Shown: positions 29,826 to 39,104, counted from the stretch's first letter. The stretch: 64,000 nt of DNA from Rhodococcus sp. B50 (GCF_013602415.1 NZ_WPAG02000002.1:5149480-5213479), one strand, 5' to 3'. Numbers and translations are program-made. Notes: generated from the letters alone by a model not told the origin.

Positions 29826-31016
29826 GTGGCGAAGGCGAAGTTCGAGCGGACCAAGCCGCACGTGAACATCGGCACCATCGGTCACGTCGACCACGGCAAG
29901 ACCACCACCACGGCTGCGATCACCAAGGTGCTTGCCGACAAGTTCCCCGACCTGAACGAGAGCTTCGCTTTCGATCAGATCGACAAGGCACCTGAGGAGA
30001 AGGCTCGTGGTATCACGATCAACATCTCCCACGTCGAGTACCAGACCGAGAAGCGCCACTACGCGCACGTCGACGCCCCGGGTCACGCGGACTACATCAA
30101 GAACATGATCACCGGTGCCGCCCAGATGGACGGTGCGATCCTGGTCGTGGCCGCCACCGACGGCCCGATGCCGCAGACGCGTGAGCACGTGCTGCTCGCC
30201 CGCCAGGTCGGCGTTCCCTACATCCTCGTCGCCCTGAACAAGGCCGACATGGTCGACGACGAGGAAATCCTCGAGCTCGTCGAGATGGAGGTGCGTGAGC
30301 TCCTCGCTTCGCAGGAGTTCGACGAGAACGCTCCGGTCATCCCGATCTCCGCTCTCAAGGCTCTCGAGGGTGACGAGAAGTGGGTTCAGTCGATCGTCGA
30401 CCTCATGCAGGCCGTCGACGACTCCATCCCGGACCCGGTCCGTGAGACCGACAAGCCGTTCCTCATGCCCGTCGAGGACGTCTTCACCATCACGGGTCGT
30501 GGCACCGTCGTCACCGGCCGTATCGAGCGTGGCGTGATCAACGTCAACGAAGAGGTCGAGATCGTCGGCATCCGCCCCGATTCGACCAAGACCACGGTCA
30601 CCGGCATCGAGATGTTCCGCAAGCTGCTCGACCAGGGCCAGGCCGGCGACAACGTCGGTCTCCTCGTCCGCGGCATCAAGCGCGAGGACGTCGAGCGTGG
30701 CCAGGTCGTCGTCAAGCCGGGCACCACGACTCCCCACACGGAGTTCGAGGGCCAGGCCTACATCCTCAACAAGGAGGAGGGCGGCCGCCACACGCCGTTC
30801 TTCAACAACTACCGTCCGCAGTTCTACTTCCGTACCACGGACGTGACGGGCGTTGTGACCCTCCCCGAGGGCACCGAGATGGTCATGCCCGGTGACAACA
30901 CCGAGATGTCCGTCAAGCTGATCCAGCCGGTCGCCATGGACGAGGGCCTCCGCTTCGCGATCCGCGAGGGTGGCCGCACCGTCGGCGCCGGTCGCGTCAC
31001 GAAGATCATCAAGTGA
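29826..31016 (+). CDS. tuf: Elongation factor Tu
   Basis: 396 aa, GTG start after AGGAGG. Motifs are GHVDHGKTTTT, DAPGHADY and NKADMVDD; the C-terminal domains are intact. It delivers aminoacyl-tRNA to the ribosome. This is the last gene of the str operon, closed by the terminator at 31057-31092. The 5' gap shares a 14-base motif with the rpoC leader (see findings). Confidence 0.98.
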   Translation: MAKAKFERTKPHVNIGTIGHVDHGKTTTTAAITKVLADKFPDLNESFAFDQIDKAPEEKARGITINISHVEYQTEKRHYAHVDAPGHADYIKNMITGAAQMDGAILVVAATDGPMPQTREHVLLARQVGVPYILVALNKADMVDDEEILELVEMEVRELLASQEFDENAPVIPISALKALEGDEKWVQSIVDLMQAVDDSIPDPVRETDKPFLMPVEDVFTITGRGTVVTGRIERGVINVNEEVEIVGIRPDSTKTTVTGIEMFRKLLDQGQAGDNVGLLVRGIKREDVERGQVVVKPGTTTPHTEFEGQAYILNKEEGGRHTPFFNNYRPQFYFRTTDVTGVVTLPEGTEMVMPGDNTEMSVKLIQPVAMDEGLRFAIREGGRTVGAGRVTKIIK

Positions 31017-31056
31017 GCTGATACCTCACCGAAGCGGGGTAGTACCCGCTGACGTT

Positions 31057-31092
31057 CGAACGGCGTCCACCCTCCGGGGTGGGCGCCGTTCG
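31057..31092 (+). terminator. Terminator of the str operon
   Basis: A 16-bp stem, CGAACGGCGTCCACCC (31057-31072) with 31077-31092, has one G-U pair and a TCCG tetraloop. It lies 41 bases after the tuf stop and before the convergent serine hydrolase gene. Confidence 0.85.
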
Positions 31093-31113
31093 GCGTTTCC
31101 GGACGGGAGGCGA

Positions 31114-32274
31114 TCAGCCGACGATCTCCTTCAGCTGGTTCGCCACGGGGGTCACCGGTTCCTCCCCGTCGGCCGTCGGGATGTCGCTGTTCACTGCGGC
31201 GACGACCACGGCCCGACGTTCGGGCAGGTATCCCACGTAGGTGTTGAAACCCGGCAGCTCACCCGTGTGGCCGAGCCAGCCGTTCTCGATACCGAGCCCG
31301 AGGCCGTAGGCGCGGGTGTCGGTCGCACCGGGGATGTCGAACAGGAACGAGTCGAGACGGAGCTGCTGCATCTCGGGGGAGAGGATGCCCTCGCCCGTCC
31401 CGAGGGCCGTGCCCCACAGCTCGAGATTGTCGACGGTGGAGATCACCGCGCCGGCCGACCAGCCCCACAACGGGTTCCAGTCGGTCGCATCAGCCGTCTG
31501 CCCGTCCGGTTGTCCCTGCTCGGTGATCCCGTACAGGTGCGGTGACGTGATGGCCGCGTCGGTGGGCATGACGGTCTCGGCCATGCCCAGTGGCTCGAAG
31601 ACGTTCGCCCGGAAGTACTCGTGCAGACTCTGGCCGGAGACCTGCTCGACGACCAGCCCGAGCGCGATCGTGTTGGTGTTGGAGTACTCGAACCGCTCCC
31701 CGGGAGCGAAGTTCGGTGCGTCGCCGCGCACGTAGTCGAGGAGTTCGTCCGGGGTCCACGATGCCTCCGGATCGTCGAAGAGCCGCTGCTGGAACTCCTC
31801 GTCGAAGGTGTAGCTGGGGATACCGCTCACCATCGAGGCCAGCTGCCCCAGTGTGGCGACCTCGCCGTTCGGCAGGCCCGGTACGTAGCGGCCGATCGGA
31901 TCCTCCAGCGACAGCCGGTCGTCCTCCGCCAGTTGCAGCAGAGCGGTGATCGTCATCGTCTTCGTGATACTGCCGATGCGGGTGTGGTCGTCGGGGCCGG
32001 GCTTCTCCGATCGATCCGCACCGATCGTGCCGGACGAACCGGTCCACTCGTATTCCGGGGTCACTACGCGCGCAACGACTCCCGGGAATCCGACCTCCTC
32101 GCGGACGCGATCGAGCACGTCCTGGAATTCGGCGGGCGCCGCGCCGGTGGCTGTCGTATCCGTCGCTGTCGCTTCCGACGTCGTGGCGGGCGGTGATTCG
32201 TCGGCGGTGTCGTTGCCGCATGCGGTCACGACGGTGAGGATCACGGCGGACAACACGATCGGTAGTCGGCGCAC
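31114..32274 (-). CDS. Serine hydrolase lipoprotein, beta-lactamase class C fold
   Basis: 386 aa, ATG start. A short signal peptide ends in V-V-T-A-C (Cys19), then a Thr/Ala-rich linker. The penicillin-binding fold carries S-I-T-K as the SxxK nucleophile motif (near residue 103) and Y-S-N as the second motif. H-T-G near the end stands where KTG is found in true beta-lactamases. This set is common in esterases and D-aminopeptidase-like members (EstB and PBP4* relatives). A surface hydrolase is more likely than a lactamase. No partner genes nearby. Confidence 0.87.
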   Translation of the reverse strand: MRRLPIVLSAVILTVVTACGNDTADESPPATTSEATATDTTATGAAPAEFQDVLDRVREEVGFPGVVARVVTPEYEWTGSSGTIGADRSEKPGPDDHTRIGSITKTMTITALLQLAEDDRLSLEDPIGRYVPGLPNGEVATLGQLASMVSGIPSYTFDEEFQQRLFDDPEASWTPDELLDYVRGDAPNFAPGERFEYSNTNTIALGLVVEQVSGQSLHEYFRANVFEPLGMAETVMPTDAAITSPHLYGITEQGQPDGQTADATDWNPLWGWSAGAVISTVDNLELWGTALGTGEGILSPEMQQLRLDSFLFDIPGATDTRAYGLGLGIENGWLGHTGELPGFNTYVGYLPERRAVVVAAVNSDIPTADGEEPVTPVANQLKEIVG

Positions 32275-32409
32275 GGCACTCTCCCGGTCGAGACGACGGT
32301 GTGGAGACGACAGTGATCAGTATGTGCCGTTCGGCAGGGCGTCGGGTCTGTTTTCGGCCCGAGTGGCGACCGCGCCGTATGTGAAGCGCTCTCGATACGG
32401 CGCCGTGCG

Positions 32410-33042
32410 TCAGGCGCTCTCGATCGCGGCGAGGAGCATCCGCGCCGTCACCGCGACCATCCGGGTCCGATCGGATCTCCGAGGGCGTAGGAGCGCGATC
32501 CGCGAGCACAGACTCGCCGTCGCGCCCATCACGATGAACACCAGATCGTCGAGTGCCGCATCGTCGAGGTCCGGTCGCAGCCGGGCCGGGATGATGCGTC
32601 CCAGTGGTCGCAGCGGACCTTCGACCTCGGCCCACGCGAGCCCGAACTCGATCTCCTCCGAGGTGTACGACACCCGGAGCACTGCGGCGTGTTTCTCGAA
32701 CGCGGCGGTGAGGCTTTCCACGACGGTCACCATGGCCTCTTCCGGTTCCTGGTCCATCGCTCGCCCGATGGCGGTGGACAGCGAGGTGGTGATCGCGTGG
32801 ACGGCCGTCATGCGGAGTTCGTCGAGCACCGCGTCGACGTCGGGGAAGTACCGGTAGACCGTCCCGATGCTCACGTGGGCGTGCTCGGCGAGCGCCGTGG
32901 TACTGATCCGCGCGGTGGTGCTGCGTTCGAGCAACTCGTATGCAGAGGTGAGAAGGAGCTTGCGCGTATCGTGACTGCGCTGTTGTACCGGCCGCTTGCG
33001 TGGGCCTTTGCCTGTAGATTTGGGGCCGTTTAGGGAGCTCAT
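32410..33042 (-). CDS. TetR family regulator
   Basis: 210 aa from the ATG at 33042; the frame is open further upstream through the divergent gene. A basic N-terminal arm (GKGPRKRPVQQRSH) precedes the helix-turn-helix (near residues 40-68, ALAEHAHVSIGTVYRYFPD). It is divergent from an MpaB-like oxygenase gene with only 45 bases between starts. The perfect GAGGA-T-TCCTC palindrome at 33061-33071 is a candidate operator. Confidence 0.86.
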   Translation of the reverse strand: MSSLNGPKSTGKGPRKRPVQQRSHDTRKLLLTSAYELLERSTTARISTTALAEHAHVSIGTVYRYFPDVDAVLDELRMTAVHAITTSLSTAIGRAMDQEPEEAMVTVVESLTAAFEKHAAVLRVSYTSEEIEFGLAWAEVEGPLRPLGRIIPARLRPDLDDAALDDLVFIVMGATASLCSRIALLRPRRSDRTRMVAVTARMLLAAIESA

Positions 33043-33060
33043 GAAAAGTGAATAGTAAGT

Positions 33061-33071
33061 GAGGATTCCTC
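33061..33071. promoter_or_regulatory. Candidate operator in the TetR/MpaB-like divergent gap
   Basis: GAGGATTCCTC is a perfect 11-base palindrome 17 bases before the start of the oxygenase gene. It is preceded by two direct AGTGA elements (33047-33062 area). Short, so chance occurrence is possible. Confidence 0.35.
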
Positions 33072-33087
33072 GTGTTTCCATGGATGT

Positions 33088-34263
33088 ATGGAGCGCCGTA
33101 CCCCTCGCGACCTTGTCAACGCCGATCTTGCGGTCCGCCGGTACGCCGATCTCGGCGAGCGCTGGCTCGACGGCATGTGGCAGGCCGACCCTCTGGCCGA
33201 CGCCGTGGCGAACGACGACTTCGGCCCGAGTTCCGCCACCGCTGCGGTGCGGCTCGCGCTCGCCGACGGAGTCGGCGCGGTTCCGAACGCACCGGAGTCC
33301 CTGCGTGCGTTGTTCGCCTTCCTCGACGACGAGCCCGCCTGGGTCGACCACGACCGGATCGACAACGGGGCCGACGCACTCGTACGGCACACCCCCATCC
33401 TCGGCATGGTGCTCGGTGCCGCATCACTGCTGCGCGGGGCCGGAAACTTCATCGCCGGAAAGCCTCTCGCACTCACGGGCCGGTACGTGAGTCAGCCGGC
33501 GGTGCGTTCGGTCGAGGTCGGCGAGTGGTTGCGGCACGTCCTCGCCCGTGGCGGAATGCGGCGCGACGGAGGCGGGTTCGCGTTCACGGTACGGGTGCGT
33601 CTGATCCACGCCCATGTGCGCAAAGGCATCCGCGCGAGCGGGAGGTGGGACGAGGACGCCTGGGGAGTGCCGATCCCGCAGTCGTACATGGCGCTCACGA
33701 TGGCCGAGTTCGGACACATCGCGGTGGAGGCGATGCAGATCCTCGGCGTGCGCTTCACCGACCGCGAACTCGACGACATCTACCATCTGTGGCGCTATGT
33801 CGGGCACGTGATCGGGATGGGCGAGGAGCTGAGCCTGCGCACCGAGCGCGACCACATCGCGGTCGAGGACCTGTACCGGCTCACCTCCCCAGGACCCAGC
33901 GACGAGGATCGAGCGTTCGTCACCGCGCTGACCGAGCAGTATCTCGTCCCGGAACTGGCGAACCTGCTTCCCGGCAGCGCGTCGATCCGGACGACCGTCG
34001 CCCGCACCGTGATGCACTCGCTCCAACGGGTGTTCATCGGGGACGCCGACGCCGATGCCCTGCACATCCCCGACAGCCCGCTCAAGTACGTTCTCGGTCG
34101 CATCGGGCCGCTGCTCGCGCTCGTCGATCGTGTCCAGGAACTCCGCTATCCCGACCTCGAACGCACCACACAGCGGGCCTACAAGGTGCGCGACGTGGCG
34201 ATGGACCGGATGCGGGTGGACTACCGCGTCGAGCACGACCTCGTGGACGCCGCCGCACGCTGA
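33088..34263 (+). CDS. MpaB-like (DUF2236) oxygenase family protein
   Basis: 391 aa, ATG start. It belongs to the MpaB/latex-clearing-like family. The conserved core is RVRLIHAHVRKGI (about residues 171-183) followed by WGVPIPQSYMALTMAEFGH and a later RYVGHVIGMGEEL. The Arg, Lys and His residues in these segments are the ones expected near the haem in latex-clearing proteins. No signal peptide is present. A reaction cannot be assigned. A divergent TetR gene is the likely regulator. Confidence 0.82.
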   Translation: MERRTPRDLVNADLAVRRYADLGERWLDGMWQADPLADAVANDDFGPSSATAAVRLALADGVGAVPNAPESLRALFAFLDDEPAWVDHDRIDNGADALVRHTPILGMVLGAASLLRGAGNFIAGKPLALTGRYVSQPAVRSVEVGEWLRHVLARGGMRRDGGGFAFTVRVRLIHAHVRKGIRASGRWDEDAWGVPIPQSYMALTMAEFGHIAVEAMQILGVRFTDRELDDIYHLWRYVGHVIGMGEELSLRTERDHIAVEDLYRLTSPGPSDEDRAFVTALTEQYLVPELANLLPGSASIRTTVARTVMHSLQRVFIGDADADALHIPDSPLKYVLGRIGPLLALVDRVQELRYPDLERTTQRAYKVRDVAMDRMRVDYRVEHDLVDAAAR

Positions 34264-34285
34264 GTGCCTCCGGAATCCGTCGCGG

Positions 34286-34849
34286 TCAGTGGACGTCCAC
34301 AGCCGGGTCGAGATGCAGCAGGACCTGCGTCGCCACATGCGCTCCGCCGAGCGCTCGCGCGACCCGCTGAGCCGCGTCCTCGGCTGCCCCCGTCAGCTCG
34401 GTGACGTCGATGGTCGGGTCGGCGTGCACCACCACCGAGAGCGTCGGCAGATGCCGTTCGACGACCGCCCGCCCGCGCACTGCCCGCACTCCGCGCAGTG
34501 CCGCGAGTTCGGCCGCGACACCGTCGGCGACGGGGCCGAGTTCCACACCGAGAGTGGCGTCGGTGACCTGGTCGTAGAGTTGCACGGTCGACGTGCGCCG
34601 TCGCGACAGGTTGACAGCGAGCAGCGCGATGCCGAGCACGAGACCACCCGCGAAGACCGACCACAGCGCCGGTGTCCACCACGACTGATCCGGAACGTCG
34701 GTCACGCGGGGACGGTCGAGCCGCGAGAGTTGTTCGCGGGCGAGGGGCACCTGCCACACCCACGCCAGGGCGAACGCGCCGACGCCGGCGAGGGCGAGAC
34801 CCGCCGCGAAGGTGACGAACCGATTCGCCAGCACGGTACGGAGTTTCAC
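34286..34849 (-). CDS. amaP: Alkaline-shock membrane anchor protein AmaP-like
   Basis: 187 aa, GTG start overlapping the previous gene's stop. Two N-terminal membrane helices (about residues 11-33 and 58-80) are followed by a cytoplasmic Asp23-interaction-like domain. It is the last gene of a five-gene minus-strand cluster of Asp23/Gls24 proteins, in which AmaP anchors Asp23 to the membrane. The gene converges with the MpaB-like gene 22 bases away. Confidence 0.78.
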   Translation of the reverse strand: MKLRTVLANRFVTFAAGLALAGVGAFALAWVWQVPLAREQLSRLDRPRVTDVPDQSWWTPALWSVFAGGLVLGIALLAVNLSRRRTSTVQLYDQVTDATLGVELGPVADGVAAELAALRGVRAVRGRAVVERHLPTLSVVVHADPTIDVTELTGAAEDAAQRVARALGGAHVATQVLLHLDPAVDVH

Positions 34850-35874
34850 CGCGCCACCTCCACGACGAGTTCGACGGGGTCGGCGAGCGCCGCGAGATTC
34901 GGGGCGACCGCGCCGCGCACGGAGGCGGTGATCTCGGCGACCGGGGTCTCGTCCTCGATCGAGATGCGCACCACGGCACGGCGTCGGTCGACGACGGTGC
35001 GGGCCGTGCGTACGCCGGTGAGGGCGGAGGCGTGCGCGCTGCACATGCGGGCGACGTCGGTCCGCCGCATCCACACCGTGGGTACCGGACCGGCGATCTG
35101 CAGCGGAACATGGGTGCGCCGGCGGGGTTTGAGTGCGACGACGATCAGCGCGATCCCGAGGACGAGACAGACGCCCGCGACAGGGGCGAGCCAGGTGTGC
35201 CAGTGGAGGCGACCGAACCATTCGAAGGAGTTGCGCAGCCACGGAGCGCCGGCATATGTCCCGTTGACGATGAGCAGTTCCCGGGCGGCGACGAATGCCA
35301 GAGCGAGCGCTGCGATCGCGACGATCGCGGCGGCCGGTGCTGCCGCGGGCGACGCCAGCGGCGGCAAGGGAGCGACCATGGGGAGGTCGGGATGCGGAGT
35401 GGTCCGCGCGGCGACGATGTCCGATTCCAGGTATTCGACGGGCGGTTGCGACTCGTCGGTTTCGCCGTCCTCGACGAGCGCCGTGGCGACGATGAGCACG
35501 TTGAGTTCGCTGATGCTCAGACCCGTCAGTTCGTGCAACTGGCGTTCGACCGCGTCGTGGACCCGGCGGGTGAGCATCGCCGCGTCGTACGGCCATTCGG
35601 CCGCGATGTAGAGATTCACCGCGACGGCCCGCGCGCCGGTGGTGACGTCGGCCCGGGGCAGATCACGGCCGGTGAGGCGGAGGATGCCACCCCCGCTGTG
35701 CCGCACCACTCCGGGGACGCCGAGCGCGGCGGCCGCGGCGATCCGTTCGATCGCGCGATCCTTGACGACGAGGCTGCCGCGCTCGCCTGGAGGGACCGTC
35801 CCGGTCCCGGATGCGGTGACCGTAGGCACGGCGTCCGGCGATGTACCGAGATCGGGCGCGCTGGGGTCAGCCAC
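34846..35874 (-). CDS. Asp23/Gls24 domain fused to DUF6286-like membrane domain
   Basis: 342 aa, ATG start. After about 30 disordered residues an Asp23/Gls24 domain spans about 35-135 (VKDRAIERIAAAAALGVPGV opens it). A second part has two membrane helices (about 180-205 and 230-255) and a C-terminal domain like that of the AmaP-type neighbour. A fusion of the soluble and membrane parts of the system in one chain is common in actinobacteria. It overlaps its neighbours by 4 to 8 bases. Confidence 0.8.
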   Translation of the reverse strand: MADPSAPDLGTSPDAVPTVTASGTGTVPPGERGSLVVKDRAIERIAAAAALGVPGVVRHSGGGILRLTGRDLPRADVTTGARAVAVNLYIAAEWPYDAAMLTRRVHDAVERQLHELTGLSISELNVLIVATALVEDGETDESQPPVEYLESDIVAARTTPHPDLPMVAPLPPLASPAAAPAAAIVAIAALALAFVAARELLIVNGTYAGAPWLRNSFEWFGRLHWHTWLAPVAGVCLVLGIALIVVALKPRRRTHVPLQIAGPVPTVWMRRTDVARMCSAHASALTGVRTARTVVDRRRAVVRISIEDETPVAEITASVRGAVAPNLAALADPVELVVEVAR

Positions 35875-36061
35875 GGCCCCGACTCCTCAGCAGAGCGCCG
35901 AGGTCGAGGTGGCCGTCGCGGTGCGCGCCGATCGCGGCACCGAGCGCGCCGAGCAGCACGGCGAACAGCAGACCGCTGAACCCGCCGATGATCCCGGCGA
36001 GGGCGAGAAGCAGCCCGGCGAGGAGTCCGACGACGGTGTTGCTGACGGGGGTGTGGTTCAC
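35867..36061 (-). CDS. DUF2273-like small membrane protein
   Basis: 64 aa with a long hydrophobic stretch (about residues 9-45, Gly/Leu/Ala-rich) that can form two helices, followed by a basic tail. Proteins of this type sit in Asp23/Gls24 clusters as membrane partners. It overlaps both neighbours, so it is translated as part of the cluster. Confidence 0.78.
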   Translation of the reverse strand: MNHTPVSNTVVGLLAGLLLALAGIIGGFSGLLFAVLLGALGAAIGAHRDGHLDLGALLRSRGRG

Positions 36062-36369
36062 GATTGTGCTCCTTCTCGTTCACCGGCGTGGACGTCTTCG
36101 ATCGTCACCTGGACGGGCACGGTCACCAGCGGGGACACCCGGACGCGGACGGCGTCGGCGACGGCCGAGAGGTCGGCGGGGATCCGCACGACGATGTGCA
36201 CCGCGCAGACCTGATCGGTCAGCCGCACACCCTCGACACGTCGCCCCGGCAGATACGTCGCGACCTCCCCGAATGCGCCGCGGTGCAGGCCCACGACCCC
36301 GGGAACGGACAGCGCGGCGTCTGCGACCAGGTCGGCCGCGTACGTCTGCGCTGCGGACTCGGGGTTCAC
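36058..36369 (-). CDS. Asp23/Gls24-like protein (short)
   Basis: 103 aa, ATG start overlapping the previous stop. It matches an Asp23/Gls24 domain in form: DAALSVPGVVGLHRGAFGEVATYL, then VHIVVRIPADLSAVADAVRVRV. No membrane segment. Part of the five-gene envelope-stress-type cluster. Confidence 0.75.
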   Translation of the reverse strand: MNPESAAQTYAADLVADAALSVPGVVGLHRGAFGEVATYLPGRRVEGVRLTDQVCAVHIVVRIPADLSAVADAVRVRVSPLVTVPVQVTIEDVHAGEREGAQS

Positions 36370-36827
36370 TGCACGCGGGGTTTGACGTCGTCGGTGAGGG
36401 CCGCGGCCTCCTCGTGGAGCATGACGTCGAAGACCGTGATGTTGACCTCGGTGACCTCGAGCCCCGTCATGCGCTCGACGGCGGCGATGACGTTGTGACG
36501 GATGGCGACGGCGAGTTCGTGCAGCGCGACGCCGTATTCGGCGACGATGCCGATGTCGATCGCGGCCTGGCGTTCGCCGACCTCCACGGCCACACCCTGC
36601 CCGTGGTTGATGCGCGCACCGGGGATGCGGTCGCGCAACGCGCCCACCACGCGGGCGGTTCCGGCGCCCACCTCGATCACGCCGCTGATCTCACGGGTCG
36701 CGAGTCCCGCGATCTTGGCGACCACCGCGTCCGCGATGATCGTGCGGCCCTGCGGGTCGACGGGGCCGGAGGAGGTTCCGGCACCGAACTGTAGGCGGCT
36801 GATGCCTGCGCCGCTGTCGCTGGTCAT
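36366..36827 (-). CDS. Asp23/Gls24 family protein
   Basis: 153 aa from the ATG at 36827, which has GGGAG 5 bases upstream; an ATG at 36875 is an alternative. The Asp23 domain is clear: IIADAVVAKIAGLATREISG, then VEVGERQAAIDIGIVAEYGV and NVIAAVERMTGLEVTEVNI. It is the first gene of the cluster and probably its main soluble member. In Gram-positive bacteria such proteins line the membrane through AmaP and respond to envelope stress. Confidence 0.87.
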   Translation of the reverse strand: MTSDSGAGISRLQFGAGTSSGPVDPQGRTIIADAVVAKIAGLATREISGVIEVGAGTARVVGALRDRIPGARINHGQGVAVEVGERQAAIDIGIVAEYGVALHELAVAIRHNVIAAVERMTGLEVTEVNITVFDVMLHEEAAALTDDVKPRVQ

Positions 36828-37025
36828 GAGGGCTCCCAAGTAGGTGTACCGGTCGTGTTCCGTGCTCGATCCCATTGTCCTCACGGTGTCTCGAACTCTA
36901 GTAGCCGACGTAGGTCTGTCGCGCGTCGTCGCGTTTTGGTAAGAACGTGGGACGCACAGGTGGGACGCATCACTACAGGACGGCACGAACATTCGTGTCA
37001 CAGACGATTCGAAGGATGGCCGAAG

Positions 37026-38231
37026 GTGTCGAACGAGCGGGAGACCGAGGGTACGCCGGAGCGCGTCGTCATCGTGGGCGCGGGCCTGGCGGCGGTGCGT
37101 ACCGCCGAGGAACTGCGACGTGCCGGGTACGAAGGCGAAGTCGTGCTCGTCGGCGACGAGACGCATCTGCCCTACGACCGCCCACCCCTGTCCAAGGAGG
37201 TCCTGCGCGGCGATCGCGACGACACGACTCTCCGTCCGAGCGAGTTCTTCGACGAGAACCGCATCGAGCTGAAGCTCGGTGCCGCGGCCCGGTCGGTCGA
37301 CACCGCGGCGCGCGCCCTCACCCTCACGGACGGCACCGAACTCGGATACGACGACCTCGTCGTCGCCACGGGCCTGCGGCCCCGCCGCATCCCCGGTCTG
37401 CCGGATCTCACCGGAGTCCATGTCCTGCGCTCGCTCGAGGACAGCCGAGCACTGCGCGAGGCAATCGTTCCGGGTACTCGCGCGCTCGTGGTCGGGGCCG
37501 GATTCATCGGGTGCGAGGTCGCGGCGAGCCTGCGGGCGCGTCAGGTGGAGGTCGTACTGGTCGAACCGCAGCCCACCCCGCTCGCGTCGGTGCTCGGAGC
37601 CGAGGTCGGTGCCCTTGTCACCCGGCTGCACACCGCAGAGGGAGTCGACGTACGGGCCGGGGTCGGCCTGTCGGAGATCCGCGGCGACGAGCGCGTCACC
37701 TCCGCGGTCCTCGGCGACGGTAGTGAGATCGACGTCGATCTCGTGGTGCTCGGCATCGGGTCGATCCCGGCCACCGAGTGGCTCGAGGGATCGGGTGTCG
37801 AGGTCGACAACGGGGTCGTGTGCGACGGCACGGGCCGCACCTCCACCCCGCATGTGTGGGCCGTCGGCGACGTCGCGTCGTGGCAGGTGCCGGCCGGTGG
37901 GCGCAGGCGCATCGAGCACTGGACGAACGCCGGCGAGCAGGCGTCCGTCCTCGCGAAGACGCTCATGGGTCTCGAGGCCGGGGCCGCCGCCCAGGTGCCC
38001 TACTTCTGGAGCGACCAGTACGACATCAAGATCCAGGGCCTCGGTGCGGTCACGGCCGGCGACACGGTGCACGTCGTCCGCGACGACGGGCGTAAGTTCC
38101 TCGCGTACTACGAGCGCGACGGCAAGCTCGTCGGTGCCGTGGGTGGCGGCCTGCCCGCGCTGGTCATGAAGTCGCGGGCGAAGATCGCCGCGGGCGCACC
38201 GATCGACGAGCTCCTCGCAGCCGCCGTATAG
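37026..38231 (+). CDS. Rubredoxin/ferredoxin reductase family flavoprotein
   Basis: 401 aa, GTG start. The N-terminal FAD-binding motif is VVIVGAGLAAVRTAEELR; LPYDRPPLSKEVLRGD follows. The NAD-binding motif is ALVVGAGFIGCEVAASL near residue 158. AVGDVASW provides the second FAD contact, and the reductase C-terminal domain is complete. It resembles ferredoxin reductases serving P450 or dioxygenase systems. No ferredoxin or oxygenase gene adjoins it, so the partner is unknown. Confidence 0.88.
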   Translation: MSNERETEGTPERVVIVGAGLAAVRTAEELRRAGYEGEVVLVGDETHLPYDRPPLSKEVLRGDRDDTTLRPSEFFDENRIELKLGAAARSVDTAARALTLTDGTELGYDDLVVATGLRPRRIPGLPDLTGVHVLRSLEDSRALREAIVPGTRALVVGAGFIGCEVAASLRARQVEVVLVEPQPTPLASVLGAEVGALVTRLHTAEGVDVRAGVGLSEIRGDERVTSAVLGDGSEIDVDLVVLGIGSIPATEWLEGSGVEVDNGVVCDGTGRTSTPHVWAVGDVASWQVPAGGRRRIEHWTNAGEQASVLAKTLMGLEAGAAAQVPYFWSDQYDIKIQGLGAVTAGDTVHVVRDDGRKFLAYYERDGKLVGAVGGGLPALVMKSRAKIAAGAPIDELLAAAV

Positions 38232-38253
38232 GGGAGTGGGCCTGTGCGTCTCG

Positions 38254-38278
38254 CCCGGCCGCCGTCGGGCCGGCCGGG
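38254..38278 (+). terminator. Hairpin after the reductase gene
   Basis: CCCGGCCG (38254-38261) and CGGCCGGG (38271-38278) form an 8-bp stem with a 9-base loop, 22 bases after the stop. There is no T-run. It is a probable terminator before the racemase gene. Confidence 0.55.
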
Positions 38279-38300
38279 TGCGACCCGCTAGATTCGTAGG

Positions 38301-39104
38301 GTGATCGTTGCGCTCATCGACTCGGGTCTCGGGCTGTTGCCGACGTCCGCGTGGCTGCGACGGTTGCGTCCCGACCTCGACCTCATGTTGTCGACGGATC
38401 CCGACGGCGCCCCGTGGGGGCCGAAGTCGTCCGACTGGGTGATCGACCGGGTCGTCACCACCGCCCGCCGCGCCGTCGACCGCGGTGCCGAGGTGGTCGT
38501 GCTCCCGTGCAACACCGCATCGGTGACCGCCCTCGAGTACGTACGTGCCGATCTCGGCCCCTCGGTGCCCGTGGTGGGCACCGTTCCCGCCGTCAAGCCG
38601 GCGGCCGCGGCGTGTGATTCGGTGGCGATCTGGGCGACCGCCGCAACCACGGCGAGCAGGTACCAGGCGGCTCTGGTCGAGCAGTTCGCGAACGGAGCCG
38701 AGGTCGTCGGCGTGGCGTGCCACGGACTCGCCGACGCCATCGACGCGGGCGATCGGGTGGCCGTCGCCGCAGCGGTCGCCTCGGCGGCCGAACGTACCCC
38801 GCAGGACGTCCAGGGCGTGGTTCTCGGCTGCACCCACTATCCGCTGGTTGCCGACACGATCACCGCGCATCTTCCGGCCGGTGTGCGCCTGTTCGACAGC
38901 GCCGAAGCCGTCGCGAGGCAGACGCTGCGCAGGATCGACGCGCTCGGACGACCCGTCACCGGGTCGGGTCGCATCGACGTGTTCCGCAGCGGTGTTCCCG
39001 GCGAGCTGCCGCCGGCGGCGGCGGTCTTCGCCGCTGGACGCACCCTGCTCGCCGCTCCCGAGGACGTGCGGGACGAGGACGTCGAGGACGCCACCTCCCT
39101 CTGA
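38301..39104 (+). CDS. Aspartate/glutamate racemase family protein (MurI-like)
   Basis: 267 aa, GTG start. The family signatures are IDSGLG at residues 6-11, LPCNTAS with the first catalytic Cys (near 70) and LGCTHYPL with the second (near 176). The order matches glutamate racemase, which makes D-glutamate for peptidoglycan. The D-S-G-L-G motif differs slightly from the usual DSGVGG. It may be a paralogue, since I cannot see whether another murI exists in the genome. Confidence 0.8.
   Translation: MIVALIDSGLGLLPTSAWLRRLRPDLDLMLSTDPDGAPWGPKSSDWVIDRVVTTARRAVDRGAEVVVLPCNTASVTALEYVRADLGPSVPVVGTVPAVKPAAAACDSVAIWATAATTASRYQAALVEQFANGAEVVGVACHGLADAIDAGDRVAVAAAVASAAERTPQDVQGVVLGCTHYPLVADTITAHLPAGVRLFDSAEAVARQTLRRIDALGRPVTGSGRIDVFRSGVPGELPPAAAVFAAGRTLLAAPEDVRDEDVEDATSL

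Noticed and set aside
31114..32274. Beta-lactamase resistance gene
   Set aside because: The fold fits, but HTG instead of KTG and the lipoprotein form favour an esterase or peptidase-type member.
36366..38870. Minus-strand frame of over 800 codons including the first Asp23 gene
   Set aside because: Only the last 153 codons resemble a protein (Asp23); the rest is opposite the ferredoxin reductase and racemase genes.
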